DNA of 64,000 nucleotides from JBHGYD01 sp041920415 (GCA_041920415.1 JBHGYD010000003.1:124001-188000); one strand, 5' to 3'. Counted from the stretch's first letter, positions 43,144-53,484 are shown. The notes: generated by a model from the letters alone, not told the origin. A program made the numbers and translations.

Positions 43144-44056
43144 CTTTTCTCCAACTCCTTCCTGTGCATTCAGAAATCTGCTTAAAGCCAAGTTCATCAA
43201 GCAGCGCTGGAAGTTCGTCGATAATGTTTGGACAAACGAACGGATTGATAAAATTCGCGGTTCCGACCGCCACGGCACTTGCCCCCGCGTAGAAAAATTC
43301 GATGACATCTTCCGCGGATTGAATACCGCCCATGCCGATAATCGGAATGGAAACAGTTTGGCTCACTTCATAAATCATTCGAATCGCAATTGGCTTAATC
43401 GCAGGACCAGACAATCCTCCTGTTCGGTTCGCTAACACCGGTTGGGCCGTTTTTATGTCAATGCGCATTCCAAGAAGCGTATTAATCATCGTCAAACCAT
43501 CTGCTCCTGCCGCTTCGATCGCCTTGGCCATCTCGACAATGTTCGTGACATTCGGAGAAAGTTTCACATAAACTGGAACTTCTGAAACTTCTTTTACGAG
43601 CTTCGTTAGCTCTGCGGCGACTTCTGGGATGGTTCCAAATGCAATTCCACCTTTTTTGACATTCGGACAAGAAATATTTAACTCCAGCGCATGGACATTT
43701 GGCGCTTTCGAAATTTGTTTAGCGACTTCCACATATTCCTCCATCGTAGAGCCAGCAATGTTGGCGATAATCGGAACATCAAATTGCGCAAGCCACGGCA
43801 GTTCTTCTTCCATCACTTTTTTTAAACCGGGGTTTTGTAAGCCAATCGCATTCAACATTCCACCCGATGTTTCTGCAATCCTAGGGGTTGGGTTGCCAAA
43901 GCGCGCTTCTTGCGTCGTTGCTTTAATCATAATCGCACCGAGTTGACTTAAATCGTAAAACTGCGCATATTCACGGCCGAATCCAAAGCATCCCGAAGCG
44001 GGCATAACTGGATTTTTTAACGAAAGCCCCGGCAGTTGGACCGCTAAACGATTCAT
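43115..44056 (-). CDS. pyrD: Dihydroorotate dehydrogenase B, catalytic subunit
   Basis: FMN enzyme that oxidises dihydroorotate to orotate and passes electrons to PyrK and NAD+. The 313 residues are a TIM barrel with MPASGCFGFG, ELNISCPNVKKGG (catalytic Cys region) and the FMN phosphate site IIGMGGIQSAEDV. It overlaps pyrK by four bases. Its last ten codons lie inside the start region of pyrF. Confidence 0.95.
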   Translation of the reverse strand: MNRLAVQLPGLSLKNPVMPASGCFGFGREYAQFYDLSQLGAIMIKATTQEARFGNPTPRIAETSGGMLNAIGLQNPGLKKVMEEELPWLAQFDVPIIANIAGSTMEEYVEVAKQISKAPNVHALELNISCPNVKKGGIAFGTIPEVAAELTKLVKEVSEVPVYVKLSPNVTNIVEMAKAIEAAGADGLTMINTLLGMRIDIKTAQPVLANRTGGLSGPAIKPIAIRMIYEVSQTVSIPIIGMGGIQSAEDVIEFFYAGASAVAVGTANFINPFVCPNIIDELPALLDELGFKQISECTGRSWRKGEPSVYCGA

Positions 44057-44826
44057 AGCACCACCTCCCCAGCTTTAAAAACAGGTCCGTCACTGCACAC
44101 TTTTTTGTACGCCGTCTCGCTGTTTGGAACGCGGCAGACGCAGGCAAAGCAGGCACCGATGCCGCATCCCATTCTTTCTTCCAAAGAAAGGTAAACAGGT
44201 TTGTTCGGAAATGTTTGCGCAAGCGCCTTTAACATCGGCTTTGGTCCGCATGCGTACAAAACATCAAAGGAAAAGGCACATTCTGCAATGACATCGGTCA
44301 CAAATCCTTTCGTTCCGTAAGAGCCGCCAACCGTTGCTACATACGTTTCCCCAAGTTGAGCAAATTCATTTTCATAAAACATCACATCTTTATGTTGAAA
44401 ACCAAGAACATGAATGACAGAAATCCCCTTTTTCACAAGCTGTTTGGATAGTTCGTAAAGCGGGGGAACACCGATCCCGCCGCCAACAATAAGCGCTGTT
44501 TGTCCCTGCTTTACGGCCTCAAGCGGAAATCCGTTTCCAAGCGGGCCGAGAACATCAACCGTTTCCCCCGGGCGTTTTTTAGAAAGAAGTGTCGTTCCCA
44601 TCCCCGCTTTTCGATAAATAATTGTACATTCGTTCGTTTCCTTCTTAATTTCGCATATGCTCAATGGACGACGCAAAAGCGGGTCCGCTTGCGACGTCAC
44701 TTTCATATGGACAAATTGCCCGGGCTTATTCATTTCTGTCACTAAATCACCTGTTAACGTCATCGCATAAATGTTTTTGGCGATTTGTTCGTGATGAACT
44801 ATCGTCATTTCTTCCCGTTTCATCAT
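44053..44826 (-). CDS. pyrK: Dihydroorotate dehydrogenase B, electron transfer subunit
   Basis: Carries FAD and a [2Fe-2S] cluster and links PyrD to NAD+. The 257 residues include the FAD site LLRRPLSICEI, the NAD site ALIVGGGIGVPPLYEL and the cluster cysteines GCGIGACFACVCRV with a further Cys in KKVCSDGPVF. The first ATG overlaps the carB stop; an internal ATG six codons on is an alternative. Confidence 0.95.
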   Translation of the reverse strand: MMKREEMTIVHHEQIAKNIYAMTLTGDLVTEMNKPGQFVHMKVTSQADPLLRRPLSICEIKKETNECTIIYRKAGMGTTLLSKKRPGETVDVLGPLGNGFPLEAVKQGQTALIVGGGIGVPPLYELSKQLVKKGISVIHVLGFQHKDVMFYENEFAQLGETYVATVGGSYGTKGFVTDVIAECAFSFDVLYACGPKPMLKALAQTFPNKPVYLSLEERMGCGIGACFACVCRVPNSETAYKKVCSDGPVFKAGEVVL

Positions 44827-47800
44827 GAGCGCACCAACTTTTCTGACATCGCTGTTGTTGAAAACGTCATTGATTCAATGACTTGCAACATCGCTTTCGC
44901 CGTGTCTAGCGATGTTAAACAAGGGATGCCGTTTTCGACTGCTTCACGGCGAATCCGAAACCCATCGCTTTCCGGCTGCTTACCTTTTGTTAACGTATTA
45001 ATAACAACTTGTGCCTTTCCTTGGCGAATAACATCTAAAATATTTGGCGAGTCAGAGTGAATTTTGTTGACAACGGTTACTGGTATATTTTCCGCTTTTA
45101 ACACTTCAGCCGTTCCGCTTGTCGCCAACAATTGATAGCCGATATGGTGGAAACGTCTCGCCAAATCAATCGCTTCCTCCTTATCTTTATCCGCAATCGT
45201 CAGCAATACCGCTCCGTACGAACGAATGTGAATGCCAGAAGCAACCAGCCCTTTATATAACGCTTTTTCAAACGTTGTATCTTTTCCGATCACTTCTCCG
45301 GTTGATTTCATCTCTGGTCCGAGCGAAATATCGACATTGCGCAATTTCGCAAATGAGAAGACAGGCACTTTCACATATACTCCGTCGCTTTCACGCCGTA
45401 ATCCTATTTCATAACCGAGCTCGACAAGCTTCTTACCTAAGATGACCTTTGTGGCGATATTCGCCATCGGTACGCCCGTAATTTTACTTAAAAATGGCAC
45501 GGTCCGGCTTGAACGTGGGTTCACTTCAAGGACATATACTTCGCCTTTATACATGACAAATTGAATGTTTAATAGCCCGACAATTCGTAATCCTTTGGCT
45601 AGTTTGATTGTATAGTCGGCGATTTTTTGTTTGATATGTGGCTCTAATGTTTGCGGCGGATATACGGCAATCGAGTCGCCGGAATGCACGCCTGCCCGTT
45701 CAATGTGTTCCATAATTCCTGGAATCAACACCGTTTCTCCATCGGAAATCGCATCGACCTCAATCTCTTTCCCGATTAAATAACGGTCAATTAAAACCGG
45801 ATGCTGCGGATTGACTTTTACCGCATTTTCCATGTAATGAAGTAACTCTTCTTCTTGATAAACGATTTCCATCGCCCTGCCGCCGAGCACATAAGATGGG
45901 CGCACTAAAACCGGATAACCAATTTCCTGGGCAATGCGCACCGCTTCCTCTACAGAAAAGGCGGTTTTTCCTTTCGGTTTTGGAATGCCTAATTCGGATA
46001 ATGTTTGCTCAAATTTATCGCGGTCTTCAGCGCGATCCAAATCCTCAAGAGAAGTTCCTAAAATGCGGACACCGCGCGCGGTCAACTCAGCCGCCAAGTT
46101 AATCGCTGTTTGTCCGCCAAATTGAACAATGACGCCGACGGGTTTCTCTAAATCTATGACATGCATGACATCCTCAATCGTTAACGGTTCAAAATATAAT
46201 TTGTCAGAAATGCTAAAATCGGTGGATACTGTTTCCGGATTGTTATTAATAATAATCGCTTCATAGCCCGCTTCTTTAATCGCCCATACAGAATGGACGG
46301 TTGCATAATCAAATTCAATTCCTTGTCCGATGCGGATCGGCCCTGAGCCAAGAACAACGATGCTGTTTCGTTCGGTGACAATCGATTCGTTTTCTTCTTC
46401 ATATGTGCTGTAATAATACGGCGTTTCAGATTCAAATTCTGCCGCACACGTATCGACCATTTTATAGACGGGCACGATACCGGCTTGTTTTCTTATTTCA
46501 TAAATGTCACACTCATACTTATTCCAAAGTTTAGCGATCGTCACGTCCGCAAAACCAAGCTCTTTTGCTTTTCTTAACACGTCTAAATCACCGATGTTTT
46601 CGCGAAGAACAGATTCATAGCGGACGATGTTTTCAATTTTCGTTAAGAAAAAGCGATCGATTTGACTCCATTCGTGAATTTGCTCGATTGTAAACCCGCG
46701 GCGTAGGGCTTCGGCAATATAAAACAAACGCTCATCTCCCGCTTTGCGAATTCGCTTTTCCAGCAACTCATCAGAGACGGTTTCTGCATTTTTTAGTTCA
46801 AGGTGATAGACGTTTGTTTCTAGTGAACGCACCGCTTTTAAAAGCGACTCTTCGAATGTACGCCCGATCGCCATCACTTCGCCTGTCGCTTTCATTTGTG
46901 TGCCAAGACGGCGATTCGCCGATTCAAACTTATCAAATGGAAAGCGCGGAATTTTTGTGACAACATAGTCAAGTGTAGGCTCAAAACAAGCGTATGTTTT
47001 TCCTGTCACTGGATTCATAATCTCATCTAACGTTAGACCAACCGCAATTTTTGCGGCAAGTTTCGCAATGGGATAGCCTGTTGCTTTCGACGCTAAGGCA
47101 GAAGAGCGGCTGACGCGCGGATTGACTTCAATGACATAGTAATGGAAACTATGCGGATCAAGCGCAAGCTGAACGTTACATCCCCCTTCAATGCCAAGCG
47201 CACGAATAATTCGTAACGATGCGTTGCGCAACAACTGATATTCACGGTCACTTAATGTTTGACTTGGTGCGACAACAATGGAATCACCTGTATGAATGCC
47301 AACCGGGTCAATATTTTCCATATTGCAAACAACAATCGCATTGTCGCTCGCATCGCGCATCACTTCATACTCGATTTCTTTATATCCGGCAATGCTTTTT
47401 TCTAATAAACATTGATGAACAGGACTCATTTTTAAGCCGCTTGAAACGATGTCAATGAGTTCTTGTTCATTCGTGCAAATGCCGCCGCCTGTTCCGCCAA
47501 GCGTAAACGCCGGGCGAACGATGACCGGATAGCCAACGGTTTCAACAAATGTATAGGCTTCTTCTAAACTATGAATAATTTCGCTTTCCGGAACCGGCTC
47601 TCCAAGTTCGTTCATGAGAGCGCGAAACTGTTCGCGGTCTTCCGCTTGTTCAATCGCTTCCAGCTTTGTCCCAAGAATTTCAACTCCGCATTCTTCAAGC
47701 ACCCCCGCTTTTGCCAATTCGACCGCTAAGTTTAACCCCGTCTGTCCCCCGAGTGTCGGTAAAATCGCGTCTGGTCGCTCTTTACGAATAATGCGGGAAA

Positions 47801-48020
47801 CGAATTCAAGCGTTAACGGCTCCATATACACTTTGTCGGCAATTTCCGTATCCGTCATAATCGTCGCTGGGTTCGAGTTCACTAAAATGACTTTATATCC
47901 TTCTTCTTTTAACGCCAAACATGCTTGTGTTCCTGCATAGTCAAATTCCGCTGCTTGACCAATGACAATCGGCCCGGAACCAATGACTAAAATTGTTTCA
48001 ATATCTTGACGTTTAGGCAT
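44823..48020 (-). CDS. carB: Carbamoyl-phosphate synthase (pyrimidine), large subunit
   Basis: Makes carbamoyl phosphate from bicarbonate, ammonia and two ATP. The 1065 residues show the duplicated ATP-grasp halves (about 1-400 and 550-930), each with an IGSGPI-type start, and a C-terminal MGS-like allosteric domain (about 935-1065). The start MPKRQDIETILVIG is chosen because AAGGGG lies upstream; it overlaps carA by 8 bases. It is the pyrAB form regulated with the pyr operon. Confidence 0.96.
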   Translation of the reverse strand: MPKRQDIETILVIGSGPIVIGQAAEFDYAGTQACLALKEEGYKVILVNSNPATIMTDTEIADKVYMEPLTLEFVSRIIRKERPDAILPTLGGQTGLNLAVELAKAGVLEECGVEILGTKLEAIEQAEDREQFRALMNELGEPVPESEIIHSLEEAYTFVETVGYPVIVRPAFTLGGTGGGICTNEQELIDIVSSGLKMSPVHQCLLEKSIAGYKEIEYEVMRDASDNAIVVCNMENIDPVGIHTGDSIVVAPSQTLSDREYQLLRNASLRIIRALGIEGGCNVQLALDPHSFHYYVIEVNPRVSRSSALASKATGYPIAKLAAKIAVGLTLDEIMNPVTGKTYACFEPTLDYVVTKIPRFPFDKFESANRRLGTQMKATGEVMAIGRTFEESLLKAVRSLETNVYHLELKNAETVSDELLEKRIRKAGDERLFYIAEALRRGFTIEQIHEWSQIDRFFLTKIENIVRYESVLRENIGDLDVLRKAKELGFADVTIAKLWNKYECDIYEIRKQAGIVPVYKMVDTCAAEFESETPYYYSTYEEENESIVTERNSIVVLGSGPIRIGQGIEFDYATVHSVWAIKEAGYEAIIINNNPETVSTDFSISDKLYFEPLTIEDVMHVIDLEKPVGVIVQFGGQTAINLAAELTARGVRILGTSLEDLDRAEDRDKFEQTLSELGIPKPKGKTAFSVEEAVRIAQEIGYPVLVRPSYVLGGRAMEIVYQEEELLHYMENAVKVNPQHPVLIDRYLIGKEIEVDAISDGETVLIPGIMEHIERAGVHSGDSIAVYPPQTLEPHIKQKIADYTIKLAKGLRIVGLLNIQFVMYKGEVYVLEVNPRSSRTVPFLSKITGVPMANIATKVILGKKLVELGYEIGLRRESDGVYVKVPVFSFAKLRNVDISLGPEMKSTGEVIGKDTTFEKALYKGLVASGIHIRSYGAVLLTIADKDKEEAIDLARRFHHIGYQLLATSGTAEVLKAENIPVTVVNKIHSDSPNILDVIRQGKAQVVINTLTKGKQPESDGFRIRREAVENGIPCLTSLDTAKAMLQVIESMTFSTTAMSEKLVRS

Positions 48021-49107
48021 GGACGACTTCCCCTTCCTTCTTGAACTGTTCAATCATCGCGATAAATTCGTCAAATAAGTGATTGGCATCTTCTGGACCA
48101 GGAGAGGCTTCTGGATGGTATTGCACTGTAAACGCTGGATAATCGAGATGGCGCAATCCTTCAATCGTTCCGTCGTTTAACGCGATATGGGTGACTTCTA
48201 ATCTCGTCTGTTTTAATGATTGTTCATTGACGGTATAGCCATGGTTTTGCGAGGTGATCGCCACTTTTCCTGTTGCCAAATGTTTGACTGGATGATTCGA
48301 GCCGCGATGACCGAATTTCATTTTTTCCGTATCCGCACCGCAAGCAAGCGCGAACAATTGATGACCAAGACAAATGCCAAAGAGCGGTACTTTTCCTAGT
48401 ATTCCTTGTATCATTTCAATCGCTTCCGGTACGTTTTTTGGGTCTCCAGGTCCGTTCGAAAGCATAATGCCATCCGGTCTTAACCGAAGCACGTCTTCCG
48501 CTGTTGCATTGTATGGAAGAACAATGACATCGCAATTTCGCTTATTCAACTCGCGCAAAATTCCGTGCTTCATGCCAAAATCAACTAGAACAACGCGATG
48601 CCCACGTCCCGGACTTGGATAAGCGCTTTTCGTTGAAACGCGCTTCACTTGGTCGTTTGGTAGACTTGTAGATTTTAAATAGTCAACAACTTCATGAACG
48701 CTCATATCTATATCGCAAATCATCCCTTTTAGCGTTCCGTGCTGACGGATTATTCTCGTTAATTTTCTTGTATCAATGCCCGCTAAGCCGGGAATGTGTT
48801 TCGCTTTTAAATATTCATCAAGCGTCATTTCATTTCGCCAATTCGAAGGGACGTCGCATACTTCTTTGACAATAAGTCCATGAATATGCGGCTCAATCGA
48901 TTCGAAATCATCGCGATTAATCCCGTAATTACCAATCAACGGATACGTCATCGTGACAATTTGTCCGCAATAAGAAGGATCGGATAAAATTTCTTGATAG
49001 CCTGTCATTCCCGTATTAAATACGACTTCTCCCATCTTTTTTTCCATGCTGCCAAACGCATCGCCGATAAAAAAGGTTCCATCTTCTAAAATGAGTTGTC
49101 GCTTCAT
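48013..49107 (-). CDS. carA: Carbamoyl-phosphate synthase (pyrimidine), small subunit
   Basis: Glutaminase subunit that delivers ammonia to CarB. The 364 residues end with a class I amidotransferase: FGICLGHQLFALACG holds the catalytic Cys, with His and Glu in VQYHPEASPGPED. Two adjacent ATGs (ending 49110 and 49107) follow GGGAGAGAGG; the second gives the usual 364 residues. Both overlap the pyrC stop. Confidence 0.95.
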   Translation of the reverse strand: MKRQLILEDGTFFIGDAFGSMEKKMGEVVFNTGMTGYQEILSDPSYCGQIVTMTYPLIGNYGINRDDFESIEPHIHGLIVKEVCDVPSNWRNEMTLDEYLKAKHIPGLAGIDTRKLTRIIRQHGTLKGMICDIDMSVHEVVDYLKSTSLPNDQVKRVSTKSAYPSPGRGHRVVLVDFGMKHGILRELNKRNCDVIVLPYNATAEDVLRLRPDGIMLSNGPGDPKNVPEAIEMIQGILGKVPLFGICLGHQLFALACGADTEKMKFGHRGSNHPVKHLATGKVAITSQNHGYTVNEQSLKQTRLEVTHIALNDGTIEGLRHLDYPAFTVQYHPEASPGPEDANHLFDEFIAMIEQFKKEGEVVHA

Positions 49108-50393
49108 CATTCCTCTCTCCCTTTCTGCCAAACAAGTTTTCCACCGACAAATGTCATGACCGGCCAGCCTTTACATTTCCAACCGGCAAATGGGGTATTT
49201 TTTCCTTTTGAAGCAAAAGTGTTAGGGTCAATAATGGACTCAGTCTGTAAATCAATCACCGTTAAATCGGCCCTATTTCCTACAGCTAACCTTCCCGCTT
49301 GCAAGCGAAACGCTTCCGCTGGTTTGACGGTGAAAAAGTCAACAAGCTGCTTTAACGTTAACACGTTCGTTTCTACGAAATGTGTGTAAAGAAGGGGAAA
49401 CGCTGTTTCTAAACCGACAATCCCAAACGGGGCAAGAACGATTCCTTCACGTTTTTCCGTTTCTGTATGCGGTGCATGATCGGTCGCAATAAAGTCAATC
49501 GTCCCATCTAATAACCCTTCGATTAAGGCTTCGCGGTCTTCTTTGCTTCTTAGCGGTGGATTCATTTTATAATTCGCATCAAGATCGGAAATATCTTCAT
49601 CACAAAGCAAGAGATGATGCGGTGTCACTTCCGCGGTAACACGAATGCCAGCTCGCTTTGCATCGCGCACAACACGAACAGATTCTTTCGTGCTAATGTG
49701 GCATACATGATAGTGACAACCTGTTGCTTCCGCTAACAGCACATCGCGCGCAATATGAACCGATTCACATACAGATGGAATGCCGTTTATACCGTGCCGT
49801 TTCGCAAATTCTCCGTCGTGAACGACACCGTTGTTCGTTAACGTGTTATCTTCGCAATGAGCAACGATCGGCATATCGAGGGCTGCCGCCCGCTTCATCG
49901 CTTCATACATCATGCCCGCAGACTGTACCCCAACTCCGTCGTCCGTAAACGCAAATGCTCCCGCTTCTTTTAATGCGGCAAAATCGGTTAACTCTTTCCC
50001 TAACTGACGAACAGTAATCGCTCCATAAGATAAAACATTGACATATGCCGTTTCACGAATGCGCGACTGTAACCATTCCATTTGCTCTTTTGAATCTGGT
50101 ACCGGTCTTGTATTCGGCATTGCGGCAATCGTCGTAAATCCACCTTTGGCCGCTGCAAGAGTCCCGGTGGCAATCGTTTCTTTCTGTTCACCACCCGGTT
50201 CGCGCAAATGAACATGTAAATCGATGAACCCTGGTGCAATGAAGTGCCCTTGAACATCGATGACCTCGTCCGATTCACCGTTATGTAATTCTGTTCCAAC
50301 GGTCGTAATGATGCCTCCCTTTATTCTTACTTCCACTCGTTCTACTTCCCCATATTTATTAAACGACTTGCCATTTTTTAAGATGATAGCCAT
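49107..50393 (-). CDS. pyrC: Dihydroorotase
   Basis: Closes carbamoyl aspartate into dihydroorotate. The 428 residues show the zinc motif DLHVHLREPG, further metal His residues in VAHCEDN and CHISTKES, and the catalytic ATDHAPHTETEK. It is a type I dihydroorotase, the kind found in Bacillus. The start overlaps pyrB by 35 bases. Confidence 0.96.
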   Translation of the reverse strand: MAIILKNGKSFNKYGEVERVEVRIKGGIITTVGTELHNGESDEVIDVQGHFIAPGFIDLHVHLREPGGEQKETIATGTLAAAKGGFTTIAAMPNTRPVPDSKEQMEWLQSRIRETAYVNVLSYGAITVRQLGKELTDFAALKEAGAFAFTDDGVGVQSAGMMYEAMKRAAALDMPIVAHCEDNTLTNNGVVHDGEFAKRHGINGIPSVCESVHIARDVLLAEATGCHYHVCHISTKESVRVVRDAKRAGIRVTAEVTPHHLLLCDEDISDLDANYKMNPPLRSKEDREALIEGLLDGTIDFIATDHAPHTETEKREGIVLAPFGIVGLETAFPLLYTHFVETNVLTLKQLVDFFTVKPAEAFRLQAGRLAVGNRADLTVIDLQTESIIDPNTFASKGKNTPFAGWKCKGWPVMTFVGGKLVWQKGREE

Positions 50394-51279
50394 TGGTCAT
50401 TCCCCCTTCTAACGCTCGTTTCAATACAGCCATACGCACATACACACCATTTTCCATTTGTTTAAAAATGCGGGAACGTTCACATTCGACAAGGCTGCTT
50501 GCAATTTCAACATCGCGATTCACCGGAGCAGGGTGCAAAATAATACTACCTTCTTTCATACGCTTCGCTCGTTCGATGGTTAGCCCATAGCGTTCGTGAT
50601 ATTGCTCTTTTGTTAACCCCATCTTTTCACCATGCCGCTCATGTTGAATACGCAATAACATCACAACATCCGCCTTGCGAATTGCTGTATCTAAATCAAC
50701 ATATGTTCCGTACGGATTCGCCTCATCTTTCCATTCATCAGGGCTCGAAAAGAGCACCGTCGCTCCTAATCGCGTTAATACTTCCGCATTGGAACGAGCG
50801 ACACGGCTATGGCGAATATCACCGACAATCGCAACGGTCAATCCAACAAAAGTCTCAAACTCTTGGCGAATCGTCATTAAATCTAAGAGCGACTGCGTCG
50901 GATGATGACCACAACCATCACCCGCATTAATGATTGGAATTGATATCGATTGCAACGATTCAAAATAGCGATCATGTGGATGACGAATGACAAGAGCACG
51001 CACCCCAATCGACTCTAACGTCCGAGCGGTGTCATATAATGTTTCTCCTTTTTGAACGCTTGATGTTTCAACATCAAACTGAATGGGCTGTAATCCTAAT
51101 CTTCGTTCCGCCACTTCAAAACTACATTTTGTTCTTGTGCTCGGCTCGAAAAATAAATTCGCTACAAACGTTGGTTCGGAAACCGTCCATTTCTTTCCTT
51201 TTGCAAATGCATTCGCCTCTTCTAAAATGGACAACACTTCGTCAAGCGATAGTTGCGATAACGTCAATAAATGTTTCAT
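50359..51279 (-). CDS. pyrB: Aspartate carbamoyltransferase
   Basis: Condenses carbamoyl phosphate with aspartate. The 306 residues show the carbamoyl-phosphate loop FFEPSTRTKCSFE, GDGCGHHPTQSLLDL and HPAPVNRDVEI. There is no regulatory PyrI partner, as in B. subtilis. It is preceded by a PyrR attenuator. Confidence 0.97.
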   Translation of the reverse strand: MKHLLTLSQLSLDEVLSILEEANAFAKGKKWTVSEPTFVANLFFEPSTRTKCSFEVAERRLGLQPIQFDVETSSVQKGETLYDTARTLESIGVRALVIRHPHDRYFESLQSISIPIINAGDGCGHHPTQSLLDLMTIRQEFETFVGLTVAIVGDIRHSRVARSNAEVLTRLGATVLFSSPDEWKDEANPYGTYVDLDTAIRKADVVMLLRIQHERHGEKMGLTKEQYHERYGLTIERAKRMKEGSIILHPAPVNRDVEIASSLVECERSRIFKQMENGVYVRMAVLKRALEGGMTNGYHLKKWQVV

Positions 51280-51310
51280 CCGCCATGCTCTCCTCTGTCA
51301 TTTTTTAATA

Positions 51311-51449
51311 AAAAACACCCTGTCCAATCGACAGGGTGTTTCACAGTTTTTCGCGTAAAAAGGCATGATGATAGAGCCCGATTCGTCACACATTCGGTCC
51401 ATCTCGACTTTTTACCCGACTGCTACACCCTTTTAAGTCTCTCTGGACT
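51311..51449 (-). promoter_or_regulatory. PyrR attenuator before pyrB
   Basis: On minus the leader carries AGTCCAGAGAGACT (51436-51449) at the tip of a hairpin, close to the PyrR recognition consensus ARUCCNGNGAGGYU, and a strong terminator with arms ACACCCTGTC and GACAGGGTGT plus TTTTTT (51311-51340). PyrR with UMP would hold the terminator closed. The site differs from the two upstream ones at GAGACT instead of GAGGCT. Confidence 0.85.
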
Positions 51450-51465
51450 TAATTAAAAGGTGAAG

Positions 51466-52770
51466 TTACGCTACATGATTATCATTTTCCACTTCAAGTT
51501 CAAACATATTTTCAGCTGTTTCCGGACGACCCGGTAAAAGGAGATTTAATAACACACCACAAATCGCAGCTAATGCCATTCCTTGAATTTGGAAGTGTTC
51601 TGACACTTTTAATACCGCACCACCAATTCCGATGACAAGAATGACAGACGAGATGACTAAATTTCGTTTGTCACCAAAGTCGATTTTGCTATCAACAAGC
51701 ATGCGCAATCCAGAGGAAGCGATAATTCCAAAGAGCAAAATCGATACACCGCCCATGACCGGCGTTGGAATCGAACTAATAAGTGCTGTTACTTTGCCAA
51801 CAAATCCGAAGATGATCGCAATGACCGCCGCACCGGCTAACACGTAGACGCTATAGACGCGCGTAATCGCAAGCACCCCGATATTTTCGCCGTATGTTGT
51901 TTTTGGCGGTCCACCGATGAGCGCGGAAATCATCGTTGCTGTACCATCCCCTAAAATCGAGCGATGTAAGCCCGGTTTTTTAATGTAATCACGACCAACT
52001 ACTTTGCTTAACACAAGTTGGTGACCGATATGTTCCGATAGCGTCACAACAGCAACCGGCACCATCAGAAGCACGATATCCCATGTCACGTGGACGTTAT
52101 AATCAACAAACGGGATTAAAAAGTCCGGCATTTCAAACCATTTTGCTTTCGCCACTTGTGAAAAATCAACGATGCCAACCGCTAACGCATACACATAACC
52201 GACAATAATTCCCACTAATACCGGCACTAAGCTGAACATTCCTCTTAAGAAAATCGAGCAAACAATCGTAGCGGCAAGCGTCACTAACGCAACAGAAAAG
52301 TGGGTAAAGCTATATTTTCCGTCCGGATTGTTCATCGCCATATTGACCGCCGTATTCGCTAACCCTAATCCGATGACAATAATGACCGGACCGACAACAA
52401 TCGGCGGCAACAAATTCATAATCCAGCGATATCCTGCTTTTTTAATGATTAACGCAACGACACCGTATACAAGTCCGGCCAAGAAGCTGCCAACCATCGC
52501 CGCTCCAGGACCGCCGGCCGCTTTTGCCGCGATAATCGGTGCGATAAACGCAAACGAAGAACCGAGATACGCAGGAACTTGCCATTTCGTAATGACTAAA
52601 AAGGCAAGTGTTCCTAATCCACTGGAAATGAGAGCGATTGATGGACTTAATCCGACAAGATAAGGTACTAAAATCGTTGCACCAAACATGGCGAACAAAT
52701 GTTGAAGACTGAGTGTCAACCACTGCAATGGTGACGGCACATCTTTAATATCTAATACCGGTTTGCTCAT
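51466..52770 (-). CDS. pyrP: Uracil permease
   Basis: Proton-coupled uracil importer of the NCS2 family with about 12-14 membrane segments in 434 residues. Signature pieces are LQHLFAMFGATILVPYLVGL, EHIGHQLVLSKV and PKTTYGENIGVLAITR. The start MSKPVLDIKD has AAAGGAG upstream; longer in-frame starts run back into the attenuator terminator and are not used. Confidence 0.95.
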   Translation of the reverse strand: MSKPVLDIKDVPSPLQWLTLSLQHLFAMFGATILVPYLVGLSPSIALISSGLGTLAFLVITKWQVPAYLGSSFAFIAPIIAAKAAGGPGAAMVGSFLAGLVYGVVALIIKKAGYRWIMNLLPPIVVGPVIIVIGLGLANTAVNMAMNNPDGKYSFTHFSVALVTLAATIVCSIFLRGMFSLVPVLVGIIVGYVYALAVGIVDFSQVAKAKWFEMPDFLIPFVDYNVHVTWDIVLLMVPVAVVTLSEHIGHQLVLSKVVGRDYIKKPGLHRSILGDGTATMISALIGGPPKTTYGENIGVLAITRVYSVYVLAGAAVIAIIFGFVGKVTALISSIPTPVMGGVSILLFGIIASSGLRMLVDSKIDFGDKRNLVISSVILVIGIGGAVLKVSEHFQIQGMALAAICGVLLNLLLPGRPETAENMFELEVENDNHVA

Positions 52771-52798
52771 TTTTATTTGCTCCTTTCCATGTTTACAT

Positions 52799-52903
52799 AA
52801 AAAAACCTCTTTGCCCTTATAAGGTGCAAAGAGGTACAGTTGTGGCCTAAAGAACATACTCTAGACTGTTCTCACTGTTCCCCTTTGTCAGCCTCACGGG
52901 ACT
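52799..52903 (-). promoter_or_regulatory. PyrR attenuator between pyrR and pyrP
   Basis: PyrR recognition loop AGTCCCGTGAGGCT (52890-52903, minus) exactly fits the consensus. It is followed by an antiterminator region and the terminator CCTCTTTGC / GCAAAGAGG with seven T (52799-52834). Confidence 0.9.
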
Positions 52904-52923
52904 GCTTTTAAAAAGGGAAGCTA

Positions 52924-53463
52924 TTATTTTTCATGAATACTTACTTGATCAAGTCCATCGACTTCCGTTAATTCAACAACAATCATTTCAGAACTGGATG
53001 TTGGGATATTTTTTCCTACAAAATCGGCGCGAATCGGCAACTCGCGATGACCGCGATCAACGAGCACCGCCAATTGAATTTGTGCAGGACGTCCAAGATC
53101 CATCACTGCGTCCATCGCTGCGCGCACCGTTCTCCCTGTAAACAATACGTCATCGACTAAAATGACTTTTTTATTTGTCACATCAAACGGCACATCCGTC
53201 CCTTTCACAAGCGGTTCATGATCGCTTGTTTTCACTGTTAAATCATCGCGATAGAGCGTAATATCTAACTCCCCAACTGGAATGGACGTTCCTTCAATTT
53301 GCTCAATTCGTTCCGCAAGCCGCTTCGCTAAATAAATACCGCGCGTCTTTATGCCAATAAGCACGCAATCGTCAATTCCTTTATTGCGCTCAATAATTTC
53401 GTGAGCAATTCGCGTTAGCGCGCGACGAATCGCTTGTTCATCCAAAACAACTGCTTTTTGCAT
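52924..53463 (-). CDS. pyrR: Pyrimidine operon attenuation regulator / uracil phosphoribosyltransferase
   Basis: Binds pyr leader RNA when UMP is abundant and also has weak uracil phosphoribosyltransferase activity. The 179 residues have the PRPP motif VILVDDVLFTGRTVRAAMDA. The start MQKAVVLDE follows GGAGGTGAAACG; the open frame extends upstream through the terminator and is not coding there. Confidence 0.96.
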   Translation of the reverse strand: MQKAVVLDEQAIRRALTRIAHEIIERNKGIDDCVLIGIKTRGIYLAKRLAERIEQIEGTSIPVGELDITLYRDDLTVKTSDHEPLVKGTDVPFDVTNKKVILVDDVLFTGRTVRAAMDAVMDLGRPAQIQLAVLVDRGHRELPIRADFVGKNIPTSSSEMIVVELTEVDGLDQVSIHEK

Positions 53464-53484
53464 CGTTTCACCTCCATACAAAAA

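Noticed and set aside
43144..43308. 55-codon N-terminal extension of pyrF
   Set aside because: It lies inside pyrD, lacks a ribosome site and has no counterpart in PyrF proteins.
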